From positions 744,001 through 808,000 of the forward strand of contig NZ_JAFFID010000001.1 in NCBI RefSeq assembly GCF_017355955.1: a DNA stretch of 64,000 nt. The letters are read 5' to 3'. A program made the position numbers and the translations under genes. Each line of letters starts with the position of its first letter. Position 1 is the stretch's first letter. The DNA is from Sabulibacter ruber. GTDB lineage: Bacteria; Bacteroidota; Bacteroidia; Cytophagales; Hymenobacteraceae. Below are positions 18,597-26,183 of this stretch, one piece after another. A model generated the notes under the pieces. That model saw only the letters and a list, made by a program, of their open reading frames with translations. It was not told where the DNA came from and did no database searches.

Positions 18597-19604
18597 ATGT
18601 CTTTCAAGCCACTGCCTGTAGAAAGGAATAGAGAAGGGGAACTTCGGACGGTTGGGTTCGAATTGGAGTTCGCCAATGTTGGGATTGAAGAATGCCTGCA
18701 GATTGTGCAGGAACTGTACGGCGGTCACGTGGAATGGGAAAACCGGTTCTCGGCCAAAGTGGTGGATACCCGCATCGGGAAGTTCAGCGTGGAGATTGAC
18801 CTGAAACTGCTCACCGAAAAGCAGTACAAGCCCATTTTTGAGAAACTTGGCATTGACATCCAGCAAGTGAAGCTGGGGGCATCCACCCTGGAAGAAAGGA
18901 TTGATGATACCTTGGAGAACGTCATTAAGAAGGTAATTCCCTATGAAATCGGGGTTCCGCCCCTCCCCTTCAACCAACTGGAACAGTTGGAGGACCTGCG
19001 GAATGCTTTGTACGAACACCACGCCAAAGGCACCGAGGCGTTTTTCACCAATGCCTTCGGCACGCACATCAATACCGAGATTCCGGATACCGAGCCTGAG
19101 ACCATTTTGCGGTACATCAGGGCGTTTCTGCTGCTGTACCCCTGGTTGCTGGAGGCGGGAGAAACCGACTTCGCCCGTAAAAACCTCACCACGTTCATCA
19201 ACCCTTTTCCGGCGGAGTACAACCAATTAGTGTTGAACCCATCGTACGCGCCTGACCTGGATCAACTCATTGAGGATTACCACCAGTACAACCCAGACCG
19301 AAACCGGCCGCTGGACATGTACCCACTTTTCGCTTTCGTGCGTGAAGAGAAGATAAACCAGTTCACCAACCTGGGCAGTGTAAAACCCCGAAAAACCTTC
19401 CATTACCGGCTGCCCAACTCCTGCGTTTCTGACCCTTCCTGGACCCTGGCGCAGGAATGGAACAACTGGGTGGTCATTGAAGAACTGGCCAACAATCCGG
19501 CGCGTATCACCCAAATGAGCAAGGAATACCTTGATATGAAGGAGCATACCTTTATTGGGTTTGACAGTAAGTGGACAAAACAAACCGAACAGTGGCTGAG
19601 ATAA
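18597..19604 (+). CDS. Amidoligase family protein (COOH-NH2 ligase fold)
   Basis: A 335-aa protein of the amidoligase_2 type, in the glutamine-synthetase-like superfamily predicted to join a carboxylate to an amine using ATP. The family signature TVGFELEFANV (about 18-28) carries the metal-binding acidic residues, and a second acidic strand GKFSVEIDLKLL (about 61-72) follows. GTHINTEIPDTEPETILRYIRAFLLL (about 155-180) is the usual His/Glu region. No signal peptide is seen. Its last 34 nt overlap the next gene, a class I amidotransferase, indicating coupled translation. The pairing is the one known in predicted peptide- or metabolite-modifying amidoligase operons. The substrate is unknown. Confidence 0.85.
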   Translation: MSFKPLPVERNREGELRTVGFELEFANVGIEECLQIVQELYGGHVEWENRFSAKVVDTRIGKFSVEIDLKLLTEKQYKPIFEKLGIDIQQVKLGASTLEERIDDTLENVIKKVIPYEIGVPPLPFNQLEQLEDLRNALYEHHAKGTEAFFTNAFGTHINTEIPDTEPETILRYIRAFLLLYPWLLEAGETDFARKNLTTFINPFPAEYNQLVLNPSYAPDLDQLIEDYHQYNPDRNRPLDMYPLFAFVREEKINQFTNLGSVKPRKTFHYRLPNSCVSDPSWTLAQEWNNWVVIEELANNPARITQMSKEYLDMKEHTFIGFDSKWTKQTEQWLR

Positions 19605-20530
19605 CCAAGAAATTCAAGATCAACCGCAACCGGCCTACCATTGGCATCACCGGCCCCGACAAGGGTGGTGAGGTGGCCTGGTTTTTCACGGCTTTTGGCG
19701 TACTGCTGGCGGGCGGCAAACCGGTGCATATTACGCCCTCTTTCCCCCGTACCGCCGATGGGCTGCAGGGGTTGATTGTGGGCGGCGGGGCCGATGTAGA
19801 TCCGCAGACATATCAGCAGGATTCCGTCTTTCAGGAGTACCTGCGGCGCACACTGAAGCACCCCCAGAAAAACTTCTTTCAACGGATCTGGCGCTTCACC
19901 CGCTGGATCTACTACCCTGCCCTGTTCTTCGTGCGCAAACTCTTCAGCCGGAAGCCCCAATGGTCCTTGGATCAGGCCCGCGATCATCTGGAGTTTCAGC
20001 TCATTGACCAGGCCGTGAAGAAGAACCTCCCCATTCTGGGCATCTGCCGGGGCTCCCAGTTGCTGAACGTGTATTTCAGGGGAACCCTGCACCAGGACAT
20101 CAACAGCTTTTACCTGGAGGAACCTAATCCTTCCAGCATTTTCCCAGTGAAGCGGGTTTCCATTAAACCGGGCAGTAAACTGGCGCAAATAGTTGGTACT
20201 TTGAAACTTAAGGTGAACGCCTTGCACCACCAGGCAGTGCACACGCCGGGCAAAGGCTTGCAGATTGTGGCGCAGGAAGAAAATCAGGTGGTGCAGGCCA
20301 TTGAGCACATTGGCGAACAATTTATGCTGGGCGTGCAGTGGCACCCAGAGTACCTTCCCCGCCGCAAAGAGCACAGGTCTATCTTCCAGGCACTGGTGCA
20401 GAAAGCCCGTGAAGTGAACCGGCAGATTGAAGACATTGACATGGAAGAAGCCCTTTCCCAACCCAAAGCCCAGGAACTCAGCGCTTTTGACCAGGTACTG
20501 GAAGAAACCGAAGCAAGAGGTACCCGGTAG
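19571..20530 (+). CDS. Class I glutamine amidotransferase / gamma-glutamyl hydrolase-like
   Basis: A 319-aa protein of the peptidase C26/PuuD group. The fold opens with PTIGITGPDKGG. LIVGGGADVDPQ (about 68-80) is the family's glycine-rich turn. The nucleophile Cys sits in GICRGSQLLNV (about 157-167). The His/Glu pair is in GVQWHPEYLP (about 254-263). An insertion (about 95-135, RIWRFTRWIYYPALFFVRKLF) is hydrophobic and basic and could be a membrane-contacting helix pair, which is unusual. It overlaps the amidoligase gene by 34 nt in another frame. It likely hydrolyses or supplies amide bonds to the amidoligase product. Confidence 0.87.
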   Translation: MDKTNRTVAEITKKFKINRNRPTIGITGPDKGGEVAWFFTAFGVLLAGGKPVHITPSFPRTADGLQGLIVGGGADVDPQTYQQDSVFQEYLRRTLKHPQKNFFQRIWRFTRWIYYPALFFVRKLFSRKPQWSLDQARDHLEFQLIDQAVKKNLPILGICRGSQLLNVYFRGTLHQDINSFYLEEPNPSSIFPVKRVSIKPGSKLAQIVGTLKLKVNALHHQAVHTPGKGLQIVAQEENQVVQAIEHIGEQFMLGVQWHPEYLPRRKEHRSIFQALVQKAREVNRQIEDIDMEEALSQPKAQELSAFDQVLEETEARGTR

Positions 20531-20601
20531 TGGGTGCATTGTCTGGCAGAAATCTGCTGAGACGGTTGTTTTTAAGGGTCTTTTCAGGAAAACAGGCAAA
20601 A

Positions 20602-20640
20602 AAAAGGCGGCAGGAGAATTTCTCCTGCCGCCTTTTCATT
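20602..20640. terminator. Bidirectional terminator after the amidotransferase
   Basis: A 16-bp perfect stem (20602-20617 with 20621-20636) with a 3-nt loop and A/T flanks on both sides ends the amidotransferase gene and, from the other side, the OmpA-family gene. A degenerate interspersed palindrome (about 20565-20600) directly precedes it. Confidence 0.88.
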
Positions 20641-20720
20641 AACAACTAAACCAAGTTCATCCTGCTGATAATAGAACCGGCCAGGAACCGGATTGTTTTT
20701 GAACCTGCAATTATTTTTTT

Positions 20721-22646
20721 CTAAAGGATTATCAACTCAATCCTTCTGTTCAGCTGTCGGTTCTCCTCCGAGGTGTTGGGTGCAGCGGGTTGGGTCTGGC
20801 CATACCCCTTTGCCTGGAAAATGGAAGCCGGGGCCCCTTTAGACACCAGGTACGCTACCACCGATTTCGCCCGAGCCTCCGATAAAGTCTGGTTGGCCGT
20901 TGGTTTGCCTACATTATCGGTGTGGCCGGCAATTTCTACTTTGATCTTAGGATTGGCCTTGAGGAACTGGAAGAGTTTGTCCAGCTCGGTGCGCGACTCT
21001 GGCCGAAGGGTGGCTTTCCCGGTATCAAAGAACAGGTTGCTCAGGACAGCCTTCGCGCCCTTGTTCAGCGGTTGCAGGTAGAAATCCAAGGCCAAGGGAG
21101 CCGAGGTGGACGTGGCCGAAATATGCCGGCTTTCCAGCACGTGGTCTGGCGCGGTCACATACAGGGCATACCGCTGTTTCTGGTTCAGAACGATGGTGTA
21201 CTCGCCGGTGCTTCGGTCAGAACTTACCTGTTGGGTAATCACACTCGCCGAATCCAGGTCATATACCTGTACGGTGGCTTTCAGGGGCTTCTTGGTTACG
21301 GCATCAAACACTTTCCCCTGGGCAAACGAAGATATGGTTTTTCCTTTCCAAACCTCTGGCACCTCAAACTGGAGCAGCGCTACTTCCACTTTACCTCCTG
21401 CGGCAGATTGCCCTGAGTAGTAACCTGTTCTGTTGTCTGGTGAAATGAAGATGGAATTCTCGTCACGGTGAGTATTGAGTGGATACCCCATATTCACGGG
21501 CGTACCCCATCCGTCTTTCTCGCGGTCTACTTTAAAGAGGTCCAGACCGCCCATACCCTGCAAACCATCGGTGGCGAAATAAAGGGTGTTGCCGCTGGCG
21601 TGCAGAAACGGTGAGTTCTCGCGGCCGGGGGTGTTTACCTTAGGTCCCAGGTTTATCGGGGCAGTCCAGTTGCCGTCATCCTGCTGTTTGGTGACCCAGA
21701 GATCTTCGCCACCCTGTCCACCTTTGCGGTCTGAGGCAAAGTAAATGGTACGTCCATCGGCGGAAAGACTGGGCTGAGAATCCCAGGCGGTGGTGTTCAC
21801 GGTGCGGCCCATGTTCTTGGGCTTGCTCCACTCATTGCCTTCGCGGTAGCTGATGTACAGGTCACAGGAGCCGTAGGAATCAATGCGGTTGCAGGAAGTG
21901 AACACCAGCACCCGCCCATCGCCGGAAAGGGAGGCCGCCCCTTCGTTCAACTCTGAGTTGATCATCTCAGAAACCGAAACGGGGTCCTGCCATTGCCCTT
22001 CTTTGAGGTACGCCAGATATAGGTCTTCGTCATCCAGCGGGCCGCTTCCTTCGCGGGCTGTAAATAACAGCGCTTTCTGGTCGGCGGTGAGCACCGGAGA
22101 ATACTGCAACCCAAACTTATTGACACTCGCTCCCAAAGGCTGGGGTTTGAAATCTACCGGTTGCTTTACGGCCTGCTGGGCAAACTTCACATTGTTGAGT
22201 TGCCGGGTGGCGTGCTGAGACTGCTTGGTGCCCTTTTTGCCGTACTTTAGAAAATTCTGGTAAAAAACGGAAGACTCTTCGTATTGGCCTCGCTCAAACG
22301 CCAGTTCAGCATAGTTAAAGTAATCGTTTGCCAAGCTGGCCTGTACTGGCATCCTAGGCAGTCCCCTGCGGTAATACTGGTAAGCGTCTTCGGGTTTCTG
22401 CATGATGCGGTACAACCCGGCCGCCTGCACGTAAGCCTCGCCAAAGGCAGTATCGCGTTTTACGGCCTCCCCAAACGACTCCAGCGCCTTTTCAAAATTC
22501 CGGCCCTGCACGTACCGTATGCCTTCTTCGTAAGCTTTCTGCGCCTTGTTGTTGGAAGAACCGCTGGCGGCTTTCTGCCCCGCAGAGGGGAGGGCTACTC
22601 CCAGAACCAAAAGTAGAAACAGGTAAAAACGCGGAAAACGCAGCAT
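20721..22646 (-). CDS. PorE-like OmpA family protein (TPR, PD40 propeller, carboxypeptidase-like, OmpA)
   Basis: A 641-aa envelope protein. The signal peptide ends near ALPSAGQ. TPR repeats (about 30-150: AYEEGIRYVQGRNFEKALE and following) come first, then WD40-like PD40 blades (about 180-425) with repeats such as LFTAREGSG, FTSCNRIDSYGSCDLY, FASDRKGGQGGEDLW and FATDGLQGMGGLDLF. A CarboxypepD_reg-like domain (about 440-515) is next. The C-terminal OmpA domain follows (about 525-641: FDTGKATLRPESRTEL, AGHTDNVG, NRQLNRRIELIIL). This order matches PorE, the peptidoglycan-binding T9SS component of Porphyromonas, but related OmpA proteins occur in several copies per genome. It follows queE by 3 nt in an operon. 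Confidence 0.87.
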   Translation of the reverse strand: MLRFPRFYLFLLLVLGVALPSAGQKAASGSSNNKAQKAYEEGIRYVQGRNFEKALESFGEAVKRDTAFGEAYVQAAGLYRIMQKPEDAYQYYRRGLPRMPVQASLANDYFNYAELAFERGQYEESSVFYQNFLKYGKKGTKQSQHATRQLNNVKFAQQAVKQPVDFKPQPLGASVNKFGLQYSPVLTADQKALLFTAREGSGPLDDEDLYLAYLKEGQWQDPVSVSEMINSELNEGAASLSGDGRVLVFTSCNRIDSYGSCDLYISYREGNEWSKPKNMGRTVNTTAWDSQPSLSADGRTIYFASDRKGGQGGEDLWVTKQQDDGNWTAPINLGPKVNTPGRENSPFLHASGNTLYFATDGLQGMGGLDLFKVDREKDGWGTPVNMGYPLNTHRDENSIFISPDNRTGYYSGQSAAGGKVEVALLQFEVPEVWKGKTISSFAQGKVFDAVTKKPLKATVQVYDLDSASVITQQVSSDRSTGEYTIVLNQKQRYALYVTAPDHVLESRHISATSTSAPLALDFYLQPLNKGAKAVLSNLFFDTGKATLRPESRTELDKLFQFLKANPKIKVEIAGHTDNVGKPTANQTLSEARAKSVVAYLVSKGAPASIFQAKGYGQTQPAAPNTSEENRQLNRRIELIIL

Positions 22647-22649
22647 GGG

Positions 22650-23303
22650 CTAAGGGATGTTCAGGAATTTATGGGTTTGTAACGAGATGCGCCACTTAGG
22701 GTTTGCCTTCACATACTCCACAATAAGCGGCATCATCTGAGGGGCTTTGCTCCACTCGGGCTGTAAGTACAAACGGGTATCTGGACCCATCTGGGCGGCA
22801 TGTTCCTCGGCCCAGGCAAAATCGCTTTTGTTGAAAACAATCACCTTCAGTTCACCGGCATGCGGCAGAACGCTGGGGTGCGGCCCTTTGAATTTCTTGG
22901 GCGAAAGGCAGATCCAATCCCACTGCCCGCTCAAAGGATAAGCCCCCGAGGTTTCAATAAACGTCTGGATACCGCGCTTCTGCAGTTCCGAGGTCAGGTA
23001 ATCCAGGTTGTACAGCAGCGGCTCGCCGCCGGTCACCACCACAGCCTTGCCGGGGAACTGCTCGGCCTGGGCCACAATCCAGTCGGTATCGGTGAGCGGG
23101 TGCAGGTTGGCGTCCCATGATTCTTTTACATCGCACCAGTGGCATCCAATGTCACAGCCTCCCAGGCGGATGAAGTAAGCGGCCTTGCCGGTATGGTACC
23201 CTTCTCCCTGCAGCGTGTAGAAATGCTCCATCAAGGGAAGTTTGGTGCCGTCTTTGGGTACGGTGTGCACCGAGGCTATTTTTGTATCTAACGTAGTTTC
23301 CAA
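22650..23303 (-). CDS. queE: 7-carboxy-7-deazaguanine synthase QueE
   Basis: A 217-aa radical SAM enzyme making 7-carboxy-7-deazaguanine in the queuosine/preQ1 pathway. Substrate-recognition segment EHFYTLQGEGYHTGKAAYFIR is cut by its own motif: TLQGEG (about 29-34) precedes the cluster motif GGCDIGCHWCD (C-x3-C-x2-C, about 48-56) that binds the 4Fe-4S cluster. The SAM-binding glycine-rich VTGGEPLL (about 90-97) and ETSGAYPL (about 117-124) follow. The length is right for the family. It is the first gene of an operon with the OmpA protein. No queC, queD or queF is nearby. A perfect -7 box lies upstream at 23452-23459. Confidence 0.93.
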   Translation of the reverse strand: METTLDTKIASVHTVPKDGTKLPLMEHFYTLQGEGYHTGKAAYFIRLGGCDIGCHWCDVKESWDANLHPLTDTDWIVAQAEQFPGKAVVVTGGEPLLYNLDYLTSELQKRGIQTFIETSGAYPLSGQWDWICLSPKKFKGPHPSVLPHAGELKVIVFNKSDFAWAEEHAAQMGPDTRLYLQPEWSKAPQMMPLIVEYVKANPKWRISLQTHKFLNIP

Positions 23304-23324
23304 GATAAGAAATTAAGCAGTGGT

Positions 23325-23360
23325 GTTCTTGGCCAGTTTCCAGGAAAACAGGGCCAAAAC
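23325..23360. repeat. Interspersed palindrome copy in the queE leader
   Basis: GTTCTTGGCC and GGCCAAAAC pair with one bulge around AGTTTCC/GGAAAACAG. It lies in the predicted 5' leader of queE rather than after a stop codon, which shows that the family is not tied to terminator positions. Confidence 0.55.
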
Positions 23361-23451
23361 GGTACTAGTTCAAAGATCCCAACAATCAACCTGTGCTATT
23401 AGTTGCGGCCGTAAAGCCCTTTCCCTACTGGTATTATTTTGCTGGACAATG

Positions 23452-23459
23452 CAAAGGTA
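23452..23459 (-). promoter_or_regulatory. -7 box upstream of queE
   Basis: On the minus strand it reads TACCTTTG, a perfect TAnnTTTG. The implied leader to the queE ATG (23303) is about 140 nt. I saw no preQ1 riboswitch in it. Confidence 0.4.
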
Positions 23460-23577
23460 ACTATTCCGGGCCACAATGTGCAGAAAGCAGTTTGGCAATA
23501 AAACTCCCAATTTCAAATAAAAAATTTCAAAGGCTAACACTTGTTCTTTCAAATATTTTCAGATATTGCCGGCATCA

Positions 23578-23700
23578 ATGGTAAAACCTAACAACATAGC
23601 ACCTGTTCTTTCCTTCCTTTCCTGCGGAGGGTGGGCTACCTATGGTTTTACCTTCACGTTTTTCACAGCTATTATTACCATTACCCCTACGGGGGTATAG
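23578..23700 (+). CDS. Putative threonine-operon leader peptide (40 aa)
   Basis: A 40-codon ORF from ATG 23578 to TAG 23698-23700 ends 101 nt before the aspartate kinase start. The last 20 residues are TYGFTFTFFTAIITITPTGV: seven Thr and three Ile, strongly recalling the E. coli thr leader (TTITITT stretch). The final Thr codons (ACC 23677, ACC 23683, ACG 23689) lie inside or against a stable hairpin (23682-23697). Threonine or isoleucine shortage would stall ribosomes there and change downstream folding. Its place ahead of aspartate kinase-thrB-thrC supports the role. The name thrL is by analogy; homology to the enterobacterial leader is not claimed. Confidence 0.6.
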   Translation: MVKPNNIAPVLSFLSCGGWATYGFTFTFFTAIITITPTGV

Positions 23701-23763
23701 CTGTACATATCGTCCAATCAACAGGTCAAATTCTATTGGCCTTTTCGGCCTAGGGCCAGAATT
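23666..23763 (+). promoter_or_regulatory. Attenuator-like hairpins of the thr operon leader
   Basis: Hairpin 1 is TACCCC (23682-23687), loop TACG, GGGGTA (23692-23697), a cUACGg tetraloop of very high stability, extended by CAGCTA/TAGCTG (23666-23671 with 23698-23703) with a 10-nt bulge. Hairpin 2 is AATTC...TGGCC with GGCCA...GAATT (23729-23763), and has GGCC copies at 23738, 23747 and 23754 that allow alternative pairings. Neither is followed by a T run, so classic transcription termination is not obvious, and control of translation initiation or Rho access is possible. Confidence 0.5.
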
Positions 23764-23801
23764 CATCGTAGTAACTATCGTTTTCCCTAAAGCCTGATTC
23801 C

Positions 23802-25208
23802 ATGCTGGTTTTGAAATTTGGTGGCACCTCCGTGGCCAACGCAGCTGCCATCCGCCAATTGATTTCTATTCTAAAAGAGAAAGAAAACCCCAGAATGCTG
23901 GTGGTAGTATCTGCCATGTCCAAAGTCACGGACACCCTTATTAGCCTGTACCAGAAGGCCGCTGCCCAGGACACTTCTTACCTGGACCTGCTGACCCAAC
24001 TGGAAACCAAACACATGGAAGCTATTGAAGAGTTGGTACCCATGAACCAGCAGATTGAAATCAAAGGCCGCATTAAGCTGATTTTCCGGGAGTTGGAGGA
24101 TGTGTGCCGCGGCATTTACCTGCTGGACGAACTCAGCGATTGCACCAAGGCCCGCGTGATGGCCTACGGCGAGCGGTTCTCCTCAGCCATTGTCTCAGAA
24201 GCTTTCCAGCACCACGGCTTGCCCAACACCCTGGTAGACAGCCGCGACTTCATCCTGACAGACAGCAATTACCTGAACGCGAAGGTGAACCTGGCCAAAA
24301 CCTACGCGGCCATGCAGGAGAATCTGCCAAACGCGGCGCTCCTTGTGGCACCCGGTTTCATTGCACGATCTGTGGAGGGAAAAACCACTGTACTGGGCCG
24401 CGGAGGCTCCGACTACACCGCCTCCCTCTACGCCGCGGCCTTAAACGCCGAGTTGCTGGAGATCTGGTCAGACGTGGATGGCATGTACACCACCGATCCA
24501 CGCAAAGCCGCCGCCGCCTATTCCATTGAGGAACTGAGTTACGAAGAAGCCATGGAGTTGGCCTATTTCGGGGCGAAGGTCTTGTACCCGCCTACCATCG
24601 CGCCACTGGTCTCGGCCAAAATCCCGTTGGTGCTAAAAAATTCCTTCAACCCCAGCCACAAAGGAACGCTCATCTCGGCCACCCCAGCGCCAAGTGCCCA
24701 GAACGTGAAAGGCATTTCCTGCATTGACCACATGGCGGTCTTGACGGTGAGCGGGAGCGGCATGGTGGGCGTACCGGGTTTTGCCATGCGGTTGTTTAAA
24801 GCCGTGGCCGCCGAGAACATCAATATTTACTTCATCACCCAGTCTTCCTCGGAGCAGAGCATCACCATCGGTTTTGCGGAAGTAGAGGGCGAAAAGGCGG
24901 TGCAGGCTATTTCACAGGAGTTTGCCGAGGACATTGCCCAGAATCTATTGAACCCGGTGGCCCTGGAAACCCCCATGAGCATTGTTGCCATTGTGGGCAA
25001 TGGCATGATTCAGCAACCGGGCATTGCGGGCAAAGCCTTCTCTCTGCTGGGTGACCATGCCATCAACATCAGGGCCATTGCGCAGGGCGCTACGGAACGC
25101 ATCATTTCCGTGGTACTCAATACCAACGACGCCCACCGTGCCGTGAACCTGCTCCACGACAAGTTTTTTCTATCTGTTCCAGAACAATCAGAAGCCGCTT
25201 TGGCTTAA
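23802..25208 (+). CDS. Aspartate kinase (ThrA-type, without homoserine dehydrogenase domain)
   Basis: A 468-aa aspartokinase, the first step of the aspartate-family pathway. The catalytic opening LKFGGTSVAN (residues 4-13) and the ATP/aspartate motifs are present (VMAYGERFSS about 126; LGRGGSDYTAS about 200; WSDVDGMYTTDPR about 225). Two ACT domains (about 310-460) follow for feedback by threonine or lysine. The sequence resembles the kinase half of bifunctional ThrA and stops (HDKFFLSVPEQ) just where the homoserine dehydrogenase domain normally begins. It is the first structural gene of thr operon, 9 nt before thrB. Homoserine dehydrogenase is not in the window. Confidence 0.95.
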   Translation: MLVLKFGGTSVANAAAIRQLISILKEKENPRMLVVVSAMSKVTDTLISLYQKAAAQDTSYLDLLTQLETKHMEAIEELVPMNQQIEIKGRIKLIFRELEDVCRGIYLLDELSDCTKARVMAYGERFSSAIVSEAFQHHGLPNTLVDSRDFILTDSNYLNAKVNLAKTYAAMQENLPNAALLVAPGFIARSVEGKTTVLGRGGSDYTASLYAAALNAELLEIWSDVDGMYTTDPRKAAAAYSIEELSYEEAMELAYFGAKVLYPPTIAPLVSAKIPLVLKNSFNPSHKGTLISATPAPSAQNVKGISCIDHMAVLTVSGSGMVGVPGFAMRLFKAVAAENINIYFITQSSSEQSITIGFAEVEGEKAVQAISQEFAEDIAQNLLNPVALETPMSIVAIVGNGMIQQPGIAGKAFSLLGDHAINIRAIAQGATERIISVVLNTNDAHRAVNLLHDKFFLSVPEQSEAALA

Positions 25209-25217
25209 CAATACTTT

Positions 25218-26183
25218 ATGAAAGAAGACGATTTTGTCAAAGCCTATGCCCCTGCCACCGTGGCCAACGTGTGTTGTGGCTTTGACGTGCTGGGTTTTGC
25301 CTTAGACCAACCCGGCGATGAAGTGTGGGCCCGCAAAACCGATGCTCCCGGCATCACTATCTCGGCCATTCACGGCATTGAAGGTTTGTCCGCCGACCCA
25401 GTTGAGAACGTGATTGGCGTAGTGGCCCAGAAAATGCTGGAGGCTTTAAATGTTTCTCACGGAGTAGAACTGCAATTGCACAAAGGCATGCCGGTGGGTA
25501 GCGGGTTGGGCAGCAGTGCCGCCAGTTCCGCCGCCGCCGCTTTTGCCGTAAACGAATTGCTTGGTTCTCCTTTCACCACCCAGGAGTTGGTGGTTTACGC
25601 CATGGAAGGCGAGCGCAAAGCCTCGGGCTCAGCCCACGCCGATAACGTGGCTCCTTCCCTCTTGGGCGGATTCGTGCTGGTGCGTGATTACGAGCCTTTG
25701 GATGTGGTTCCGCTGGGCGTGCCGCTGGAGCTGTACTGCACCATCTTATATCCCCAGATTGAGCTGAAAACCTCGCTTTCCCGCAGCATCCTGAAACAAG
25801 AGATTCCTCTGAAAAAAGGCATCCGGCAGTGGGGAAACCTGGCTGGTCTGATGGCGGGGCTTTTGAAAAAGGATTATGGTTTAATTGCCCGTAGCCTGCA
25901 CGATGAAATCTTTGAGCCTGAGCGCTCCGTACTCATTCCTTTATTCAAGCAAGTAAAAGAAGTCGCCATCTGTGCCGGTGCCCTAGGTGCTGGTATCTCG
26001 GGCTCTGGGCCTTCCATCTTCGCTTTGTCCGCCAGTCAGCAAGAAGCCGAGGCTGTGAAGCAAGCCATGGAAGCCGTGTACGCCGGCAGCGGCATAGACA
26101 CCAAAACGTATGTAGCCAAAGTGCCGGAACAAGGAGTTCGCCTGGTGGCACAATCCACTTTTCAACCCGCTCTGCCTCTATGA
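25218..26183 (+). CDS. thrB: Homoserine kinase
   Basis: A 321-aa GHMP kinase phosphorylating homoserine for threonine synthesis. The opening AYAPATVANVCCGFDVLGFAL carries the substrate region, split by motif as APATVANVCCGFD (about 10-22). The ATP loop is PVGSGLGSSAASSAAAA (about 92-108), and the C-terminal GHMP motif AGISGSGPSIFAL (about 254-266) closes the site. The length is typical. It sits between the kinase and thrC, overlapping thrC by 4 nt (ATGA), so the operon is translationally coupled. Confidence 0.95.
   Translation: MKEDDFVKAYAPATVANVCCGFDVLGFALDQPGDEVWARKTDAPGITISAIHGIEGLSADPVENVIGVVAQKMLEALNVSHGVELQLHKGMPVGSGLGSSAASSAAAAFAVNELLGSPFTTQELVVYAMEGERKASGSAHADNVAPSLLGGFVLVRDYEPLDVVPLGVPLELYCTILYPQIELKTSLSRSILKQEIPLKKGIRQWGNLAGLMAGLLKKDYGLIARSLHDEIFEPERSVLIPLFKQVKEVAICAGALGAGISGSGPSIFALSASQQEAEAVKQAMEAVYAGSGIDTKTYVAKVPEQGVRLVAQSTFQPALPL

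Noticed and set aside
19403..20599. 398-codon minus-strand ORF over the amidoligase/amidotransferase genes
   Set aside because: Antisense shadow in GC-rich genes; the plus-strand genes show the real motifs.
23304..23451. Possible preQ1 riboswitch in the queE leader
   Set aside because: No short C-rich-loop hairpin with A-rich tail that marks preQ1 aptamers.
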